The notes: generated by a model from the sequence alone, not told the origin. A stretch of DNA of 64,000 bases from Epiperipatus broadwayi (GCA_028023455.1 JAQFVV010012442.1:310001-374000), one strand, 5' to 3'; positions 15,425 to 28,702 are shown, counted from the first letter of the stretch. A program made the numbers and translations.

Positions 15425-17222
15425 AACCACAAAACAAAGGAAGTCAGTTTTGAGTTTACTTTCAGTTTTTAGTTAAGTTCAGAGGAGTTTTTAGTCATTT
15501 GAGTTTAATTACTTTTAAGAAGCCCATACAAGTTCTGCGTGATGAAGAGTGAGTAGTGGAATCTAGCACCTCTTTCTTCTTCTCTCAAAGAACTGTCTAC
15601 CAGCTGTCAAAATTCCATCTGACCCACCATAAGAGATGATGTAGATTTGCCAACTACCTGCCGCTATGATGATATCTTAGGTAAAATCATGTAATTTAGA
15701 GCTGCCTTAATATGAACATTCTCAGGTGATTTACAGTTTGTAGCTAAATTAATTCATAGATCCATTTATGATGTTTTGCTAGTCTTGCTCGTAAACTCTC
15801 TCTATAATCCTTCATTAATACTTATGTAATTCTAAATATATGTTTGCTTTCACGCTTAATTTATGTTTATATCACTTTATGCATATCAATTAAATGTATA
15901 CAATTTATTTTGTTTAATATATATATTATTTTCTGTAATATGTCGGTATCAATCAATTTCGTGACTGTAATTAAATTCATTAGTAAAATTATATTCATTT
16001 GTTTATTTAAATTAAAAATCATTCGCCAAGTTGGTTGTATACTTAAAAGTATTTTATCGTGGATGCTTATTTTATTTTGTTGTTTAGTTGCCCTTATAAA
16101 AGATTGTGAAACCTAATATAAAATTCTACCTTTTCTTACCATTGCCTGAAGGGCTAATTTTTTAGTCAATATGTATATGGGAATCAAATTCAAATATAAA
16201 TTTTATTAGCTTAATAATATACATAAAAGTTATTATTCATTATGATTTGTTAAATGACTCAGAATTGAAAATAGACTATTGCGCAAGAGGTTAGACCCTT
16301 TCCAAACTTAGTAATAATATAAAATTATATAAACATTGCTGGCATACATTTTCTTTTATTCTGATATTTTATCTTTCCATTTCTTGATTGCTTTGTCATT
16401 GGGGCGTTAGAATTATGAAGCTCCCATCCTACTTTTTAAAATTGTTCATTCAGAGACACTACTCTCTGTGGACTGTAAGGTTTATGAGGATTATGTGCGG
16501 CAGATGGCAGTACATAATGGTCTGAGGTCTCAAACTCAGCCTCTCCTTCAATATCACTCCACCAGAATGCGTGGACATATCAAATCTAAGTTTGTCTCAA
16601 ATATTCTTTTAAATGATAAAATATTCAATCACCATGAGGCCTTATTCCATTATTGTATGCTAGTACCATTAATTTGCTCTTAAATTTGATCATCCATCCA
16701 TCTAAACCTTTAGCAAGTAGCAATAATATGTTAAAGATAATGATTCATTTCGTAAAAAATACATTTACTTCATTGAGTTAAGATGCTTTTTTTTAAAAAA
16801 CCGTTATTGATTCCTATAGATGTAAATCTAATTTATATTAATGATTGCATAATTTACTCTCACAAATAAAGCACTTTGTTTGTTTCTTATTTCTAAAATA
16901 TGTCTTTTCCAAACAATAATACATGATTGAAATCATATATTTTGCCCATTATCAAATAAATCATTTACTGTTAAAACTGTCATGATCTTTTATATTTAAT
17001 TTCAGCATCCACAATGCTCTATAGCAAAAGTTTTCTTTAATTAGCTTATTAACTCCGCATAAGTTATAAAACACTATCAAATTGTATCTGTAAAATTATA
17101 TTTATTAAATGAGTGATAGAGGGGATTTTATACAACAAATTCTTAAGTCTTGTAAATAAATAGTATTGTCCCAAGCGTGAAACTATTTGGTAAAATATAC
17201 ATATGTTTCTTTAATCTTTTGT

Positions 17223-17241
17223 AATATATATATATATATAT
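17223..17241. repeat. short (AT)n array
   Basis: A 19-bp AT run after TTTTGTA. The flanks are not mirrored. Confidence 0.8.
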
Positions 17242-17294
17242 AAAATACATATTTTGCGGGTTCATCCGTGTTAAAAACTTTTAATATCAATTTA

Positions 17295-17330
17295 CTGACA
17301 TTTCGACTTGGTCACACAAGCCATCCACAG
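17295..17330 (-). ncRNA. possible degenerate hammerhead ribozyme motif, PLE type
   Basis: The minus strand reads CTGTGGATGG, then CTTG-loop-CAAG, then TCGAAATGTC. The order CTG(A)TG-stem II-CGAAA-stem III matches the hammerhead-like motifs found near the ends of Penelope-like elements. The conserved CTGATGA core is altered, so it is probably inactive. No PLE reading frame adjoins it, so this would be a solo terminal fragment. Confidence 0.3.
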
Positions 17331-17729
17331 AGTTATGTGTTTGGTTAACATTTAATAAATATATCTATTTCATGTAAATCCTGGTTTGTTTTTGATTTAT
17401 TATTTTCTAGTTAATAATTAGAACTATTTTCTTTAGCTAAGAGCTTAGCATTAATAAATAACTATAATAATGTAATAACAGGGCTACTCTGACCTCGATC
17501 ATCATCATCAATCTGATCTTATACTCTACCACTTTGCTTTGCTTCTGGGCACGTATTTAAAATATTTTTACTGTGTCATCAGAATTGTTGTTCATTGGGT
17601 CAGAGATTCGAAGAATAGGCAAATTATTTCCTCCCTTACTCGCAAATTTAGCGATTTTGGCATATTAAAGAAAATAGATTATATTTATACATTAAACAAA
17701 ATACATAAAATCTTAATGGAATCGCACAC

Positions 17730-17732
<3 letters not shown>

Positions 17733-17775
<43 letters not shown>

Positions 17776-17790
17776 CATGCTTAATTATTA

Positions 17791-17821
<31 letters not shown>

Positions 17822-17833
17822 AATTAAGCATGA
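17733..17833. repeat. (AT)n array followed by a palindromic (AT)n array
   Basis: The first array is 17733-17771. The second (about 17788-17818) is bounded by TCATGCTTAATTA (17775-17787) and its exact reverse complement TAATTAAGCATGA (17821-17833). Confidence 0.9.
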
Positions 17834-18209
17834 AAGGTAAGTTAAAATACATGATATTAATAGAAGATTACTGAGAGAAAGTTTAAAAGCAAAATTAGAA
17901 GAAGCTTATAAAATAATATATAAATTAAAATATGAAGGTTGAACTATAGATTACAAATTACAAACGTATTGACTTATGAAGGTAGTTCTATTTTAAAGGT
18001 TACCTAAGGAAAAACAGCATAGCGGCATCATTAGCAATCAGCAGTCAGAAGCAATCATGTTGTATGGTCAGCCAGATGGAACATGGCAGTGGCAGGCATA
18101 CAGTTCTTCGAGAGACCTGTGTACCTCAAGCATGATCGGATTCGAGGTACTTTTGCTTAGGATTTGAATCTTGTTAAGTGAGCATACTATTTTGACTGGT
18201 ACAATATAT

Positions 18210-20414
18210 TGTAACGAGCACAGATGTTCGTTACATTGTTTTTTTTTATATTTATTAAACATGAAAGTAAATTAAAAAGTTCGCATTTAAAAAGTTTCTT
18301 GAAGAATTAAAAAGTGAAATTAAATATCATCTTAAACTCGTATATATTAAATCGCACAGATAATGAAAAATTATTAAAATAAAACTTTATTAAAGAAAAA
18401 GTATTTTAAAACTAAATTTTAAAAAGATTTGGAGATAAAATTATATCTTTAAATTTATCTTTAAATATATCTTTGATTTGGAAAACAGGTTAATTAATCA
18501 GAAATGGAAATGATAAATTTAATTAGTCAAATGTAAACCAGCCTTGGACATTTAAATGTAAAAACATCGGTCAGATAGGAAAACAATAGAAACTTTTAGC
18601 AAATGAATTAAATCCATTGGGAAATCGGATCTCAACGAAAAGGATCATCACATTGATGATGTAATGTTAAGTCAATCTTTCAAAGTAATATAAAAGGACA
18701 AGTTTGGAAATTATTGGTTAGTGAATGATTAATTACGATGTGAGAGATATGTGGTAGTGCGGAAGTGAAGAAGGGATTGAAAAAGACGCACAATTGAATC
18801 CCTTCAGTTTTGCTAGGAAAGAAAGAGAAATGAACTATCATTTTTCTACATTGAGGACCAGTTAAAAATAAAACCTCCAGATGGATAAATAAATCGGCCA
18901 ACAGAATATCAATCTTAGGATGGCATGGGAATTCACGTTCATGGCAAGCAATGGATAAAGATGAACTGTTTTAAACCATAAGAACTTTATAAATAATGAA
19001 CATTAAATTAAAATTTTCTATATTTAAATGATTGCAATATGATCCTATCTGACCAAACTAAATTCTTTATTAATAGTGTTATTTGATGTATTTTTTTTCT
19101 TATTTATGTAAAATCATTTCCATTTATTTATTTTTTATTCTTTAAGTTTTTATCATGATTTTTTTTGTTTTTCGTTAAATTAATTATATAAATGTTAAAC
19201 TTAAGTCAGGCGTGAATGGCTGTATAAATTTGTAAAGTTATATTAGGGGAGGGTCATCTTAGGTTATTTGTGTCGTTGTTAGATTGGGTCAATGGATTGG
19301 ATATATTGATGTAGTTAGTAGATGTAGTCGGAGATTCGCTACTGGCAGAATCGCTTCATACGCCGCACTCTCCCATTTTGCCTAGGGAGGGAATTATAAG
19401 ACGCAGAGCGCAGTTCCTTTTTATGGAGTTTTTTTATTGTTCTTCTTGTTGGATAGAAGTAATATTCCTATCTAATGAAAGTCAATATCTTCTCTTGATC
19501 GTTTTGGTGCTGCCGTATTCCGTATTACATTGAATACATCAATGTATCAGATGAATTGATGCCAGTTTGACTGTGAATTTTAGCCTAAGGTTAAATAGGG
19601 ATAGAATGTTTATTTTCAAAAGCAACTTTATGTGGTCTATTCATACTCGACCCTAAATAAAAATGCATTAAATTTAAGTTGTTTATAGACGCTTGCATGG
19701 ATTGTTTATTGGTTAACTATGTTTTGCGTTTCCATATTTGATCAAAATATATAGACATTCGATAAATAATGATACCTTATGGTGAGTATCTAAAATGTAT
19801 TTATTCGGATGTCTTTTAAGTTATTGGTGACAATGCAAGTATCTTATGGTGAATACTATTGGGTTACGTACAAATTTCCCTCCGCAATTGTCAGTAATCA
19901 ATAATTTTGTATTTTGATCGTTTATGTTTATTTTGAAATGTTTTTGACCGTGAAATCTATGTAACCTATCTATATTCAACATTATAAACAAGCTTTCATA
20001 AATTTATCTGTGCGAACTTAATTAAAATGTAAAATTATAATATAATAGTAATTAAATGTAAATTAAAGTAAAGTTAAAAATAATGTTAAATGTTAAAATA
20101 TAAACTGATACTAAAACAATTTTAAATCTTATATATATATATATATGTGCGTAAATAAATTTTTGTATGTTAATTACTGGCAGTTGCTTATTTTATTCTT
20201 TTTTTTTATATATATACTCTTATATTATCTTATTAAATCTCTGCTATTCCACTGAGCTAGTGACATGGGCTAATGACCGGAATCAAAATTTAAAAAAAAA
20301 AAATTTTTTTTTGACGGACGTATCTGCCTACTTTATAAATATATCTAGGTTCAAATGCCTAGATGGCACCTTGTAGTGCAGTTTACGTTAAGTACTATTC
20401 CCCGGATCGTTACA
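18210..20414 (+). mobile_element. F1 long LTR, copy 3 (5' LTR)
   Basis: A complete 2.2-kb LTR from TGTAACGAGC to GATCGTTACA, preceded by ATATAT. TATA box at 18689-18697. It is followed by ACTGGCTTTCCCAATCTTGGGCC, a damaged counterpart of the PBS seen in copy 1, so it is the 5' LTR of an element whose 3' LTR is copy 4. The (AT)n expansion of copies 1 and 2 is absent. Confidence 0.8.
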
Positions 20415-21141
20415 ACTGGCTTTCCCAATCTTGGGCCGATATTTAATAAACCACGTATACCCTGAACAAATTCTTCTCAAAATGAAACATTTGTATCTGT
20501 TTACATATAGTCGTATACTTTAAATCTTATAAAAGCACTGCCAGAAGAAATTGTGCATATATATTAAACACAAGAAAGTATAAAAAAAAAAAAAAAATTT
20601 AAAACTAATTTTTGTTAAAAAAAGTCAAAAGGTTGCGATTGATATGTTTTTTTTGTTGATATATATTATGCTTTTAGGTGTATAGGTGCGCACAGCCACG
20701 TAAGTTTATGATCGAAATGTGGTGCCTTACGATGAGTACCTTTGGGAATTACTTCAGTGTAACCCTATGTATGCATTTCAATCAGTCATAAATAAGTTGG
20801 TGGTGTTTATAATTGTGCTGCAAATATACACGTTTAAACCCATTATTTCTTAAAACATATTTATCTCGATGCAACCTTACTTAAATAAATAATTTATAAA
20901 ATTTGCTTGTCATGCCGTGTGTAAAAATAAAATGGATAAAAAAAAAGTTAGAACTCTGGTCGGGAGGAGTTGAACGTATATGGTCCTTGGAAAATGATAG
21001 TTAACATTTTTTTTTTGTATATAGTCTTTTTGTAAAATTATTAACCGGATGTTTTGTAAATGTCTTCGTCAATCGTGTACCGTAATTACTAACCGTAAGT
21101 AAAATATTTTTTTGATCATTTTTTAAGCAACTTTACTGATA
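20415..21141 (+). other. short internal region between F1 LTR copies 3 and 4
   Basis: Only 727 bp, beginning with the damaged PBS and the CCGATATTTAATAAACC leader block shared with copy 1. No gag or pol remains. A segment near 20720 (GTGCCTTACGATGAGTACC) resembles a part of the LTR (TACCTTACGGTGAGTATCT), so some of it may be LTR-derived. No clear polypurine tract precedes copy 4. Confidence 0.55.
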
Positions 21142-23351
21142 TGTAACGAGCACAGACGTTCGTTACATTGTTTTTTTTTATATATTTATTAAACATGAAA
21201 GTAAATTAAAAAGTTCACATTTAAAAAGTTATTTAAGAATTAAAAAGTGAAATTAAATATCATCTTAAACTCGTATATATTAAATCGCACAGATAATGAA
21301 AAATTATTAAAATAAAACTTTATTAAAGAAAAAGTATTTTAAAACTAAATTTTAAAAAGATTTAGATATAAAATTATATCTTTAAATTTATCTTTAAATA
21401 TATCTTTGATTTGGAAAACAGGTTAATTAATCAGAAATGGAAATGATAAATTTAATTAGTCAAATGTAAACCAGCCTTGGGCATTTAAATGTAAAAACAT
21501 CAGTCAGATAGGAAAACAATAGAAACTTTTAGCAAATGAAATAAATCCATTGGGAAATCGGACTTCAATGAAAAGGATCATCACATTGATGACGTAATGT
21601 TAAGTCAATCTTTCAAAGTAATATAAAAGGACAAGTTTGGAAATTATTGGTTAGTGAATGATTAATTACGATGTAAGAGATATGTGGTAGTGCGGAAGTG
21701 AAGAAGGGATTGAAACAGACGCACGATTCAATCCCTTCAGTTTTGCTAGGGAAGAAAGAGAAATGAACTATCGTTTTTCTACATTGAGGACCAGTTAAAA
21801 CAAAAACCTCTGGATGGATAAATAAATCGGCCAACAGAATATCAATCTTAGGACGGCATGGGAATTCACGTTCATGGCAAGCAACGGATAAAGATGAACT
21901 GTTTTAAACCGTAAGAACTTTATAAATAATGAACATTAAATTAAAATTTTCTATATTTAAATGATTGCAATATGATCCTATCTGACCAAACTAAATTCTT
22001 TATTAATAGTGTTATTTGATGTATTTTTTTTCTTATTTATGTAAAATCATTTCCATTTATTTATTTTTTATTCTTTAAGTTTTTATCATGATTTTTTTTG
22101 TTTTTTGTTAAATTAATTATATAAATGTTAAACTTAAGTCGGGCATGAATGGCTGTATAGATTTGTAAAGTTATATTAGGGGAGGGTAATCTTAGGTTAT
22201 TTGTGTCATTGTTAGATTGGGTCAATGGATTGGATATATTGATGTAGTTAGTAGATGTAGTCGGAGATTCGCTACTGGCAGAATCGCTTCATACGCTGCA
22301 CTCTCCCGTTTTGCCTAGGGAAGGAATTATAAGACACAGAGCGCAGTTCCTTTCTATGGAGTTTTTTTTTATTGTTCTTCTCGTTGGATAGAAGTAATAT
22401 TCCTATCTAATGAAAGTCAATATCTTCTCTTAATCTTTTTGGTGCTGCCGTATTCCGTATTACATTGAATACATCGATGTATCAGATGAATTGATGCCAG
22501 TTTGACTGCGAATTTTAGCCTAAGGTTAAATAGGGATAGAATATTTTATTTTCAAATGCAAATCTATGTGGTCTATTCATACTTGACCCTAAATAAAAAT
22601 GCATTAAATTTAAGTTGTTTATAGACGCTTGCATGGATTGGTTATTGGTTAAGTATGTTTTGGGTTTCCATATTTGATCAAAATATATAGACATTTGATA
22701 AATAATGATACCTTACGGTGAGTATCTAAAATGTATTTATTCGGATGTCTTTTAAGTTATTGGTGACAATGCAAGTATCTTATGGTGAATACTATTGGGT
22801 TACGTATAAATTTCCCTCCGCAATTGTCAGTAATCAATAATTTTGTATTTTGATCGTTTATGTTTATTTTGAAATGTTTTTGACCGTGAAATCTATGTAA
22901 CCAATCTATATTCAACATTATAAACAAGCTTTCATAAATTTATATGTGCGAACTTAATTAAAATGTAAAATTATAATATAATAGTAATTAAATGTAAATT
23001 AAAGTAAAGTTAAAAATAATGTTAAATGTTAAAATGTAAACTGATACTAAAACAATTTTAAATCTTATATATATATATATATGTGCGTAAATAAATTTTT
23101 GTATGTTAATTACTGGCAGTGGCTTATTTTATTCTTTTTTTATATATATACTCTTAGATTATCTTATTAAATCTCTGCTATTCCACAGAGCTAGTGACAT
23201 GGGCTAACGACCGGAATCAAAATTTAAAAAAAAAAAAAATTTTTTTTTTTACTGACGTATCTGCCTACTTTATAAATTTTTCTAGGTTCAAATGCCTAGA
23301 TGGCGCCCTGTAGTGCAGTTTACGTAAGTCCATATTCTATGGATCGTTACA
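21142..23351 (+). mobile_element. F1 long LTR, copy 4 (3' LTR)
   Basis: A complete 2210-bp LTR, TGTAACGAGC to GATCGTTACA, visibly very similar to copy 3 and in the same direction. TATA box at 21622-21630. ATAT follows directly, and ATATAT precedes copy 3, compatible with a target-site duplication in an AT run around one 5.1-kb two-LTR element. Confidence 0.8.
21613..21834 (-). other. small antisense ORF conserved in the F1 LTRs
   Basis: A 73-codon frame on the antisense strand across the TATA region; the same frame stays open in the other copies (762-956 minus, 5710-5949 plus, 18680-18901 minus). The peptides share the core GPQCRK and ALPHIS with a few substitutions. No known domain and no signal peptide. 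It may simply reflect recent common descent of the LTRs. Confidence 0.25.
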
Positions 23352-23371
23352 ATATATATATATATATATAT
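23352..23371. repeat. (AT)10 linker between F1 copy 4 and F3 copy C
   Basis: It lies between CGTTACA and TGTACC, so it joins two unit ends directly. Confidence 0.9.
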
Positions 23372-24244
23372 TGTACCTAACTGAAGTTTTACTTAGTTCC
23401 AAAAGGTGCCACATGTTATTTTAGCTTAACATTTTGTTTTGAAATTGTCTGATTTTTTAAAAAAAATAATAATGATAAAAATGAAAATTAAATTAGTTAA
23501 TGACTAAAATAGAATAATCTTTTATTGATTGTAATAATTATTGTATATTATGGGATTATGTCTAAATATTTCAAAAAATATAGGTGAGTTAATTTGATAA
23601 GGAATGCTAGATAATAATTTGAATTAAAAGTGATATCAGGAATAGCTGATAGTTGATAAGTAATATTAAATGTTTTTTTAAAGTGACTATTGTGTAATTC
23701 ATTTTAAGAAATAAATAATATTAAGTAATAAAGTTTAAAAATAATTTGTAAGTTTTCATTAAAACAGTAATAATATTTATTAGATGTAATTTAATTTAGC
23801 ATTCCACATATAAAAAATAGTTTGAATTAGATATTATTTAATATTTTTATTGTTGCAGTTTTAAAAATAACTTTTAAACAATTAGTGTGCTTCATATCAC
23901 CCACATGTGTGAAAATATTTCTGTGCATGCAGGAATGATATGTAAACATAAGAAAAAAATAATTTAATTCCAATATTGTTTCAAATTAAAAATAAAACAA
24001 ATGAATGAATAGAATTATTAAAATGAAATATATAAAGGTTAATAAAAGAAATTACTTTAAATTTTATATTTATTGTTATTGTGTTTTATCAAATGTTGTG
24101 TAAGAATATTACATAGCGTTTGTTTATAATGGATTTTTGACTTTGCAGCTGTGAGTCACGTGGTTTAGTATAATAACAATTATGTCAGTAAAATCGATTA
24201 CACAGCTGGACTGTCAAAAATATTAGAGTTTAAAAAATAATTTC

Positions 24245-24306
24245 ATTGGTTGAAACCAAGGAATTGATCAAAAGGGGGGGGAGGTATTAAAGATTATTAT
24301 ATAAAA
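24245..24306 (+). promoter_or_regulatory. inverted CCAAT, G-run and TATA promoter of F3 copy C
   Basis: ATTGG, then AAAGGGGGGGGAGG, then TATATAAAACAGG. The same order is found in copy B (ATTGG 36003, GGGGGGAG 36031, TATAAAT 36055) and in inverted copy D. Confidence 0.45.
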
Positions 24307-27300
24307 CAGGGATCCAGGTGTCATTCGGGGGGCTTATCTTATTTTTAATTCTACCTGTGGCTGGATCTTGAATTTTTTCTTTAATAAAAGTTATAATTTT
24401 ATTTAAATATTTTATTTTTAAAAGTAAAAGTATGTTTAAAACAATTATTTAAGACATTTTGCAATGATGAAAAGCTAAAGTTAAAAAGATAATCCGTTTT
24501 CTGATAATCTAAATTTCAGTCAAGACATAAAATTATAGTAAGAATGTTTGAAGAAAATGTAGCATCTCTTATCTCATTTACTTTTGATTAATTCATTTTT
24601 CTTTATTTAGAAGTAAAACATAAATTATTAATTATTGTTATGGCTAAACAATTTATTGCACTAAACTATAGTATATTTCCTATTAAATTAAAAATACACG
24701 TGAATAAGAAATTGAAAAACATTCTAAATTTTAAACAATTAAAATAAAAATGTGTCAGTTTCTTCATAAATTAGAATGGACTTTAAATTTGATTCTTCAT
24801 TATCAATACATAATATATACATGTAGATATTTTCTTAACAGAATAATATCTAAGAAGAAAATCTGTATTTTAAAGTAATAATTCTCATTTGTGCCCAGTA
24901 GTATGAAAAGAAGTTATTTAAAAATAAAACTTTATAAGAATCTACAAACATTAATAATGAACTTGTGTCTATCAAATATATAATAAATTGCTATATTTGC
25001 CATTACTTATGGGTAACTTTATGATGGTTGATCTTAGTTCATAAAATGAGGAACGTCTTTAATTATAAAAGAAGTCTACTTTTATGTTAAAAAAATAAAA
25101 GGAAATTTGTTTAAAAGAGAAATACATTTTGAAATATTAAAAATAATAATGTTTAAAAAAGAGTTGTATTATAAAAAAATATGTTTATCTAAAAAATAAC
25201 AGTAAAAGTTAACTAAATCAATACATTATAATTATTCTGCATTTGAACCTGGGATTATAAATATAAAAATACACTCAGCTGAAGAATTAATTTTCCCAAT
25301 GCTGGCCTATTTTATCATTTTAATATTTCAAATTATCATTAAAAGAAAAGAAAGTGAGTGTGTTTTATTTTAAGAACTATTGAACAATTGTGTCTTGGAA
25401 ATCATTGCCATGTTTATAAATATTTTGACTGAAGCTTCAAACTCGGATAGATAAATTAACCTGAATAAATTATCTACATATTTTTTAAATGGAAAAACCA
25501 TTATGGAGCTGAAATATGAACTTCAATTACTGTATTTTTTATTGTCTGATTTATTGGTTTTAAAAAAAAGAAACCATAGAATTATTTATGCCATATATTT
25601 TGTGTAACACTTTTTGCATAAATATACAGGTAAATTAGGATTATAGTTTTAAAGTTTAATGGGTTTATTAGATGAGTAAATATTTTGCCATTCTGAGATC
25701 AATTTAGTTTATTTATTAAGCATTACACCAGTTAGAGTCTATTTAATAATTTCATTTACAGAAATTTAAATATCACAGTCTTAGTTTGTTATAAATGGGA
25801 TGTTTCACTCAATGTTATTTTAAACTGGCCAAAGAAGTTTATCAGAGAGTTTCCATTCATTTGTTTTATGGGTGTTATAGTAATAGTAACTGCAGATATT
25901 TTTATATGCATTGAAAATTAATATTCTCACATTTAATTTGACATCTTTTAAAAAGTCCACTTATTAATACATTTTAGTATTTAATATTTTATTATGTGTG
26001 CATTGTGCCTTGCCTAGAATTTTATATGCATTTAATTTTAAAGTATTTTTCATAGTAGTCACTTGACAGTTTGCTTTGTTGGTTGAAATATTGAATATAC
26101 ATTTTGTATTTTTAAACTTCTTAGAAATAAGTTAGTTAATTCAGGTGAAGTGTATATCTTGATATTAGTTAGTAGTTGTTAGCCTCATAGAGTTTTGCTT
26201 AGTTAATAATTTTTTAAATATGCTTTATGGAGTTGATAAAGTCCTCCATCCTTGCTGTAATGTATTTCCATGATTTGATAGTGCTTGTACCCAAAAGAGG
26301 GTTATTGTATTTTTCAGTGATGATGATCACATTTATACGCATTGGAAATCCCATGAGAGAGGATCATGATTTTCTGGTGTGTTTTCCGGTTCCCAGATAC
26401 ACTGTAGACAAGGTCCAGGTATCTTAGTTTCTGCTTCAAAGTTAGGTATTTATGAAAGCCACCACTCTCTTTTCCAGATCTGAGAAGCTTATATATTTTT
26501 TATATTTTAGCCTATCATTCATGATGACTTAATGCTAATTCCACCACAACAGGTCATGATGCAGTATATTAGTGATGACAAGATATGTTTGTTTGATGAA
26601 CATTGTTTCTTCAGTTAGTAATAGCTATTTTTAATGCTTATAGGTATATAAATGTTTGAATTGTGTTGATATGATAGTTTTATCATCCACTAGCTAACCA
26701 ACAATAAGTTCTATTTATTTTAAGTATGTTAAATATATGCATATGGTATAAGTGTCAATTCACACATCCTAATTTTAACATTTTCATCCAGAGTTTTGTC
26801 GCTGGATTTGTAAGTCTGTTATATGTTTAATTTTAAAACATTGAGAGTAATAGTTTTATGTAGACTAAATTTATTTACAAGAGTATAACTGATCTCTGAT
26901 GAGTGAATGCCCATTTATTTAATTTAGTTTAATTTTAAAATTTACCTTAGTTTGATTTAAATGTCACTAGCTATTGTATTAGTTATGTCAGTGGAATTAG
27001 TGATGATATTTCTTCAAAAATATGCTGAATATACTTATTCCAGTTTAGTGTTTGTTAAGCTCAGGATTATAAGGTTAATCTTAGGGTTTCAAATACAAAC
27101 CTAGTTGAGTGTGTTATTCTGATTACTAGGCGACACCACAGTGTTATGAATTATTTTTTATTATAAAATTAGAAGTATGCTTATTAATTACAGATATTAT
27201 ATTTAAAGCTCAAGATTCTAAAAGCTGAAATTGTTTAAAAGAGATTAAAATTCCGTATTGAATAGCTTTTGCCTGCTATTATGCATACTAATGTAAACTA

Positions 27301-27540
27301 TAGAATAATAAAATTTAAAATACTTATATTAGGTCGCAGTGCTTTATTGGCAATGTTTGTATTCCATTTAATTTGTAAGCGTTTCTTATTATTCTTAATA
27401 AATCCAAATTAGTATTATTTTAAAAAGTTTTGTTTTGCTTGTTTTACTTTTATATGAAAATATTATTGTCTTGGATTTCCAACTTCACAAAATCTTAAGT
27501 TTCTAAAGTTTATTAAATCTTTAATTTAGAAGTTCACAAA

Positions 27541-27637
27541 TACTTTAACATAGTTTTCTAATTTTCAACCCAATATCAATAAAGTTCATTAAATATATTT
27601 GATATTGGTTTGGAAATTAGAAAGCTATGTTAAAGTA
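27541..27637 (+). repeat. 39-bp near-perfect hairpin unique to F3 copy C
   Basis: Left arm 27541-27579, loop of 19 nt, right arm 27599-27637. As plus-strand RNA there is one C-U mismatch and two G-U wobbles over 39 pairs. Copies B and D have the right-arm sequence (diverged) but lack the left arm, so the left arm was inserted as an inverted copy of the right one. The shape resembles a pre-miRNA, though long for an animal one. Confidence 0.85.
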
Positions 27638-28653
27638 AGGGATTCTCATATTGAATCACAATAACAGATAATTGCATTATATCGGATACTTAATTAAATG
27701 TTTATTTAAATGTTTAATTAAAATTATCAGTATATCTACTTAGATAGAAGATTATGCAATATGAGATTAAGAATATAAGTACTGCAGAAAAATATTTTTA
27801 ATTACTATTATTTTAAAAGCTGCACATTATCTTATATTAACTGCACATTGTCTATCATTATCTGAAATCTTATATATCTAAAGAATTATAATCCATCTGC
27901 ATTTGAGGTCTTTAGTAAGTTGTCTGTGAGTATAGGAAATGCATAAAAAGTAATCTTGCCCTTTCTTTGCTTGAGTAATGTCTTAGTTAATAGGCCATTA
28001 TTAATTTAAATTGAAATTGATTCATTGAAATTTTGAAATTAATATTTGTTTTGATTATTATTTTAAGATTGAACATAATATAGTTATTTTATGGTCAGAT
28101 AAGATATCACTAATTTGTTTATTATAATCCCAGCAATACTTTAGTAGGCAACTTAACTTAAACTTTAGTTTTGCACAAGCGTTTTAGTTTAGAATCCCTG
28201 ACGTTATTTACTCTTGTTGCCTTGTTAGATATAATTTAGAAATATAATATGTTCCAATCAAGTATCATTTATTCTTATTCAGAGTGTGTGATGTAATGGT
28301 AGACCTGTTCTAATAACTATAAATTAATGATTTTAAATAATATGTTTTATGGTTTGGTAGTAGATTATTGGTGTGTCATAATGGTTATAGTTCATCAGTA
28401 TTGGATTTGATCTCTATTTGATTATCCCTCTGGATTATCATCTCTTTTCCTTAAATTTTATTGTAACCCCACTGAGCTGAGTCGTTAAGAGTCTCTCATT
28501 TCATCTCATTTTGTTTCTCTTCATATCATTTTTCATCTCTCTTCCACATTTCTTTCACCACCACATATCATTTATATTCATTGTATTTCTTCTTCTTCTT
28601 CCATCTCTCTATAATTTCATTTCTCTTCACCAAATATCATATCTCTCTCTCTC

Positions 28654-28657
<4 letters not shown>

Positions 28658-28701
<44 letters not shown>

Positions 28702-28702
28702 A

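Larger units (their letters stand above)
15064..18203 (+). mobile_element. F2-like LTR unit, diverged copy
   Basis: It starts TGAAGCAATTATG right after an AT palindrome and ends TTTTGACTGGTACA before ATATAT, close to the F2 ends TGAAACAGTAATA and TTTTGACCAGTACA. Length (3.1 kb) matches F2 without its F3 insert (3.0-3.3 kb), and the last ~100 bp show weak similarity to F2 (GTTTGAAGTACATTTTG against ATTCGAGGTACTTTTGC). TATAAAAGG is at 15416. No recognisable protein; two reading frames (15844-16116 hydrophobic; 16468-16683 of more ordinary composition) match nothing I know. Confidence 0.35.
23372..28657 (+). mobile_element. F3 giant LTR-like unit, copy C
   Basis: About 5.3 kb alignable along nearly its whole length with 35148-40603 and, inverted, with 46830-52625. 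It starts TGTACCTAAC after an AT array and ends in a pyrimidine-rich tract running into another AT array; the GGTTACA end seen in copy B is lost. ATTGG (24245-24249), a G run (24274-24282) and TATAAAA (24300-24306) form a promoter-like block 930 bp from the start. Short open frames within it, such as 26227-26427, are not preserved in the other copies, so it is treated as non-coding. Confidence 0.6.

Noticed and set aside
15844-16116. 90-codon hydrophobic frame with several possible membrane segments
   Set aside because: The composition is what T-rich DNA gives by chance; no homologous copy, start context or splice site supports it.
16468-16683. 71-codon frame with ordinary composition (KVYEDYVRQMAVHNG)
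   Set aside because: It is the most gene-like frame in that region but I see no family, no promoter and no splice sites that decide it; left as undecided within the F2-like unit.
26227-26427. 66-codon frame in F3 copy C
   Set aside because: The equivalent sequences in copies B (about 37930-38200) and D (about 49200-49440) carry stops and indels, so it is not conserved as coding.
27541-27637. Calling the 39-bp hairpin a microRNA gene
   Set aside because: The hairpin is recent, longer and more perfect than usual animal pre-miRNAs, and there is no expression evidence; it is listed as a repeat instead.
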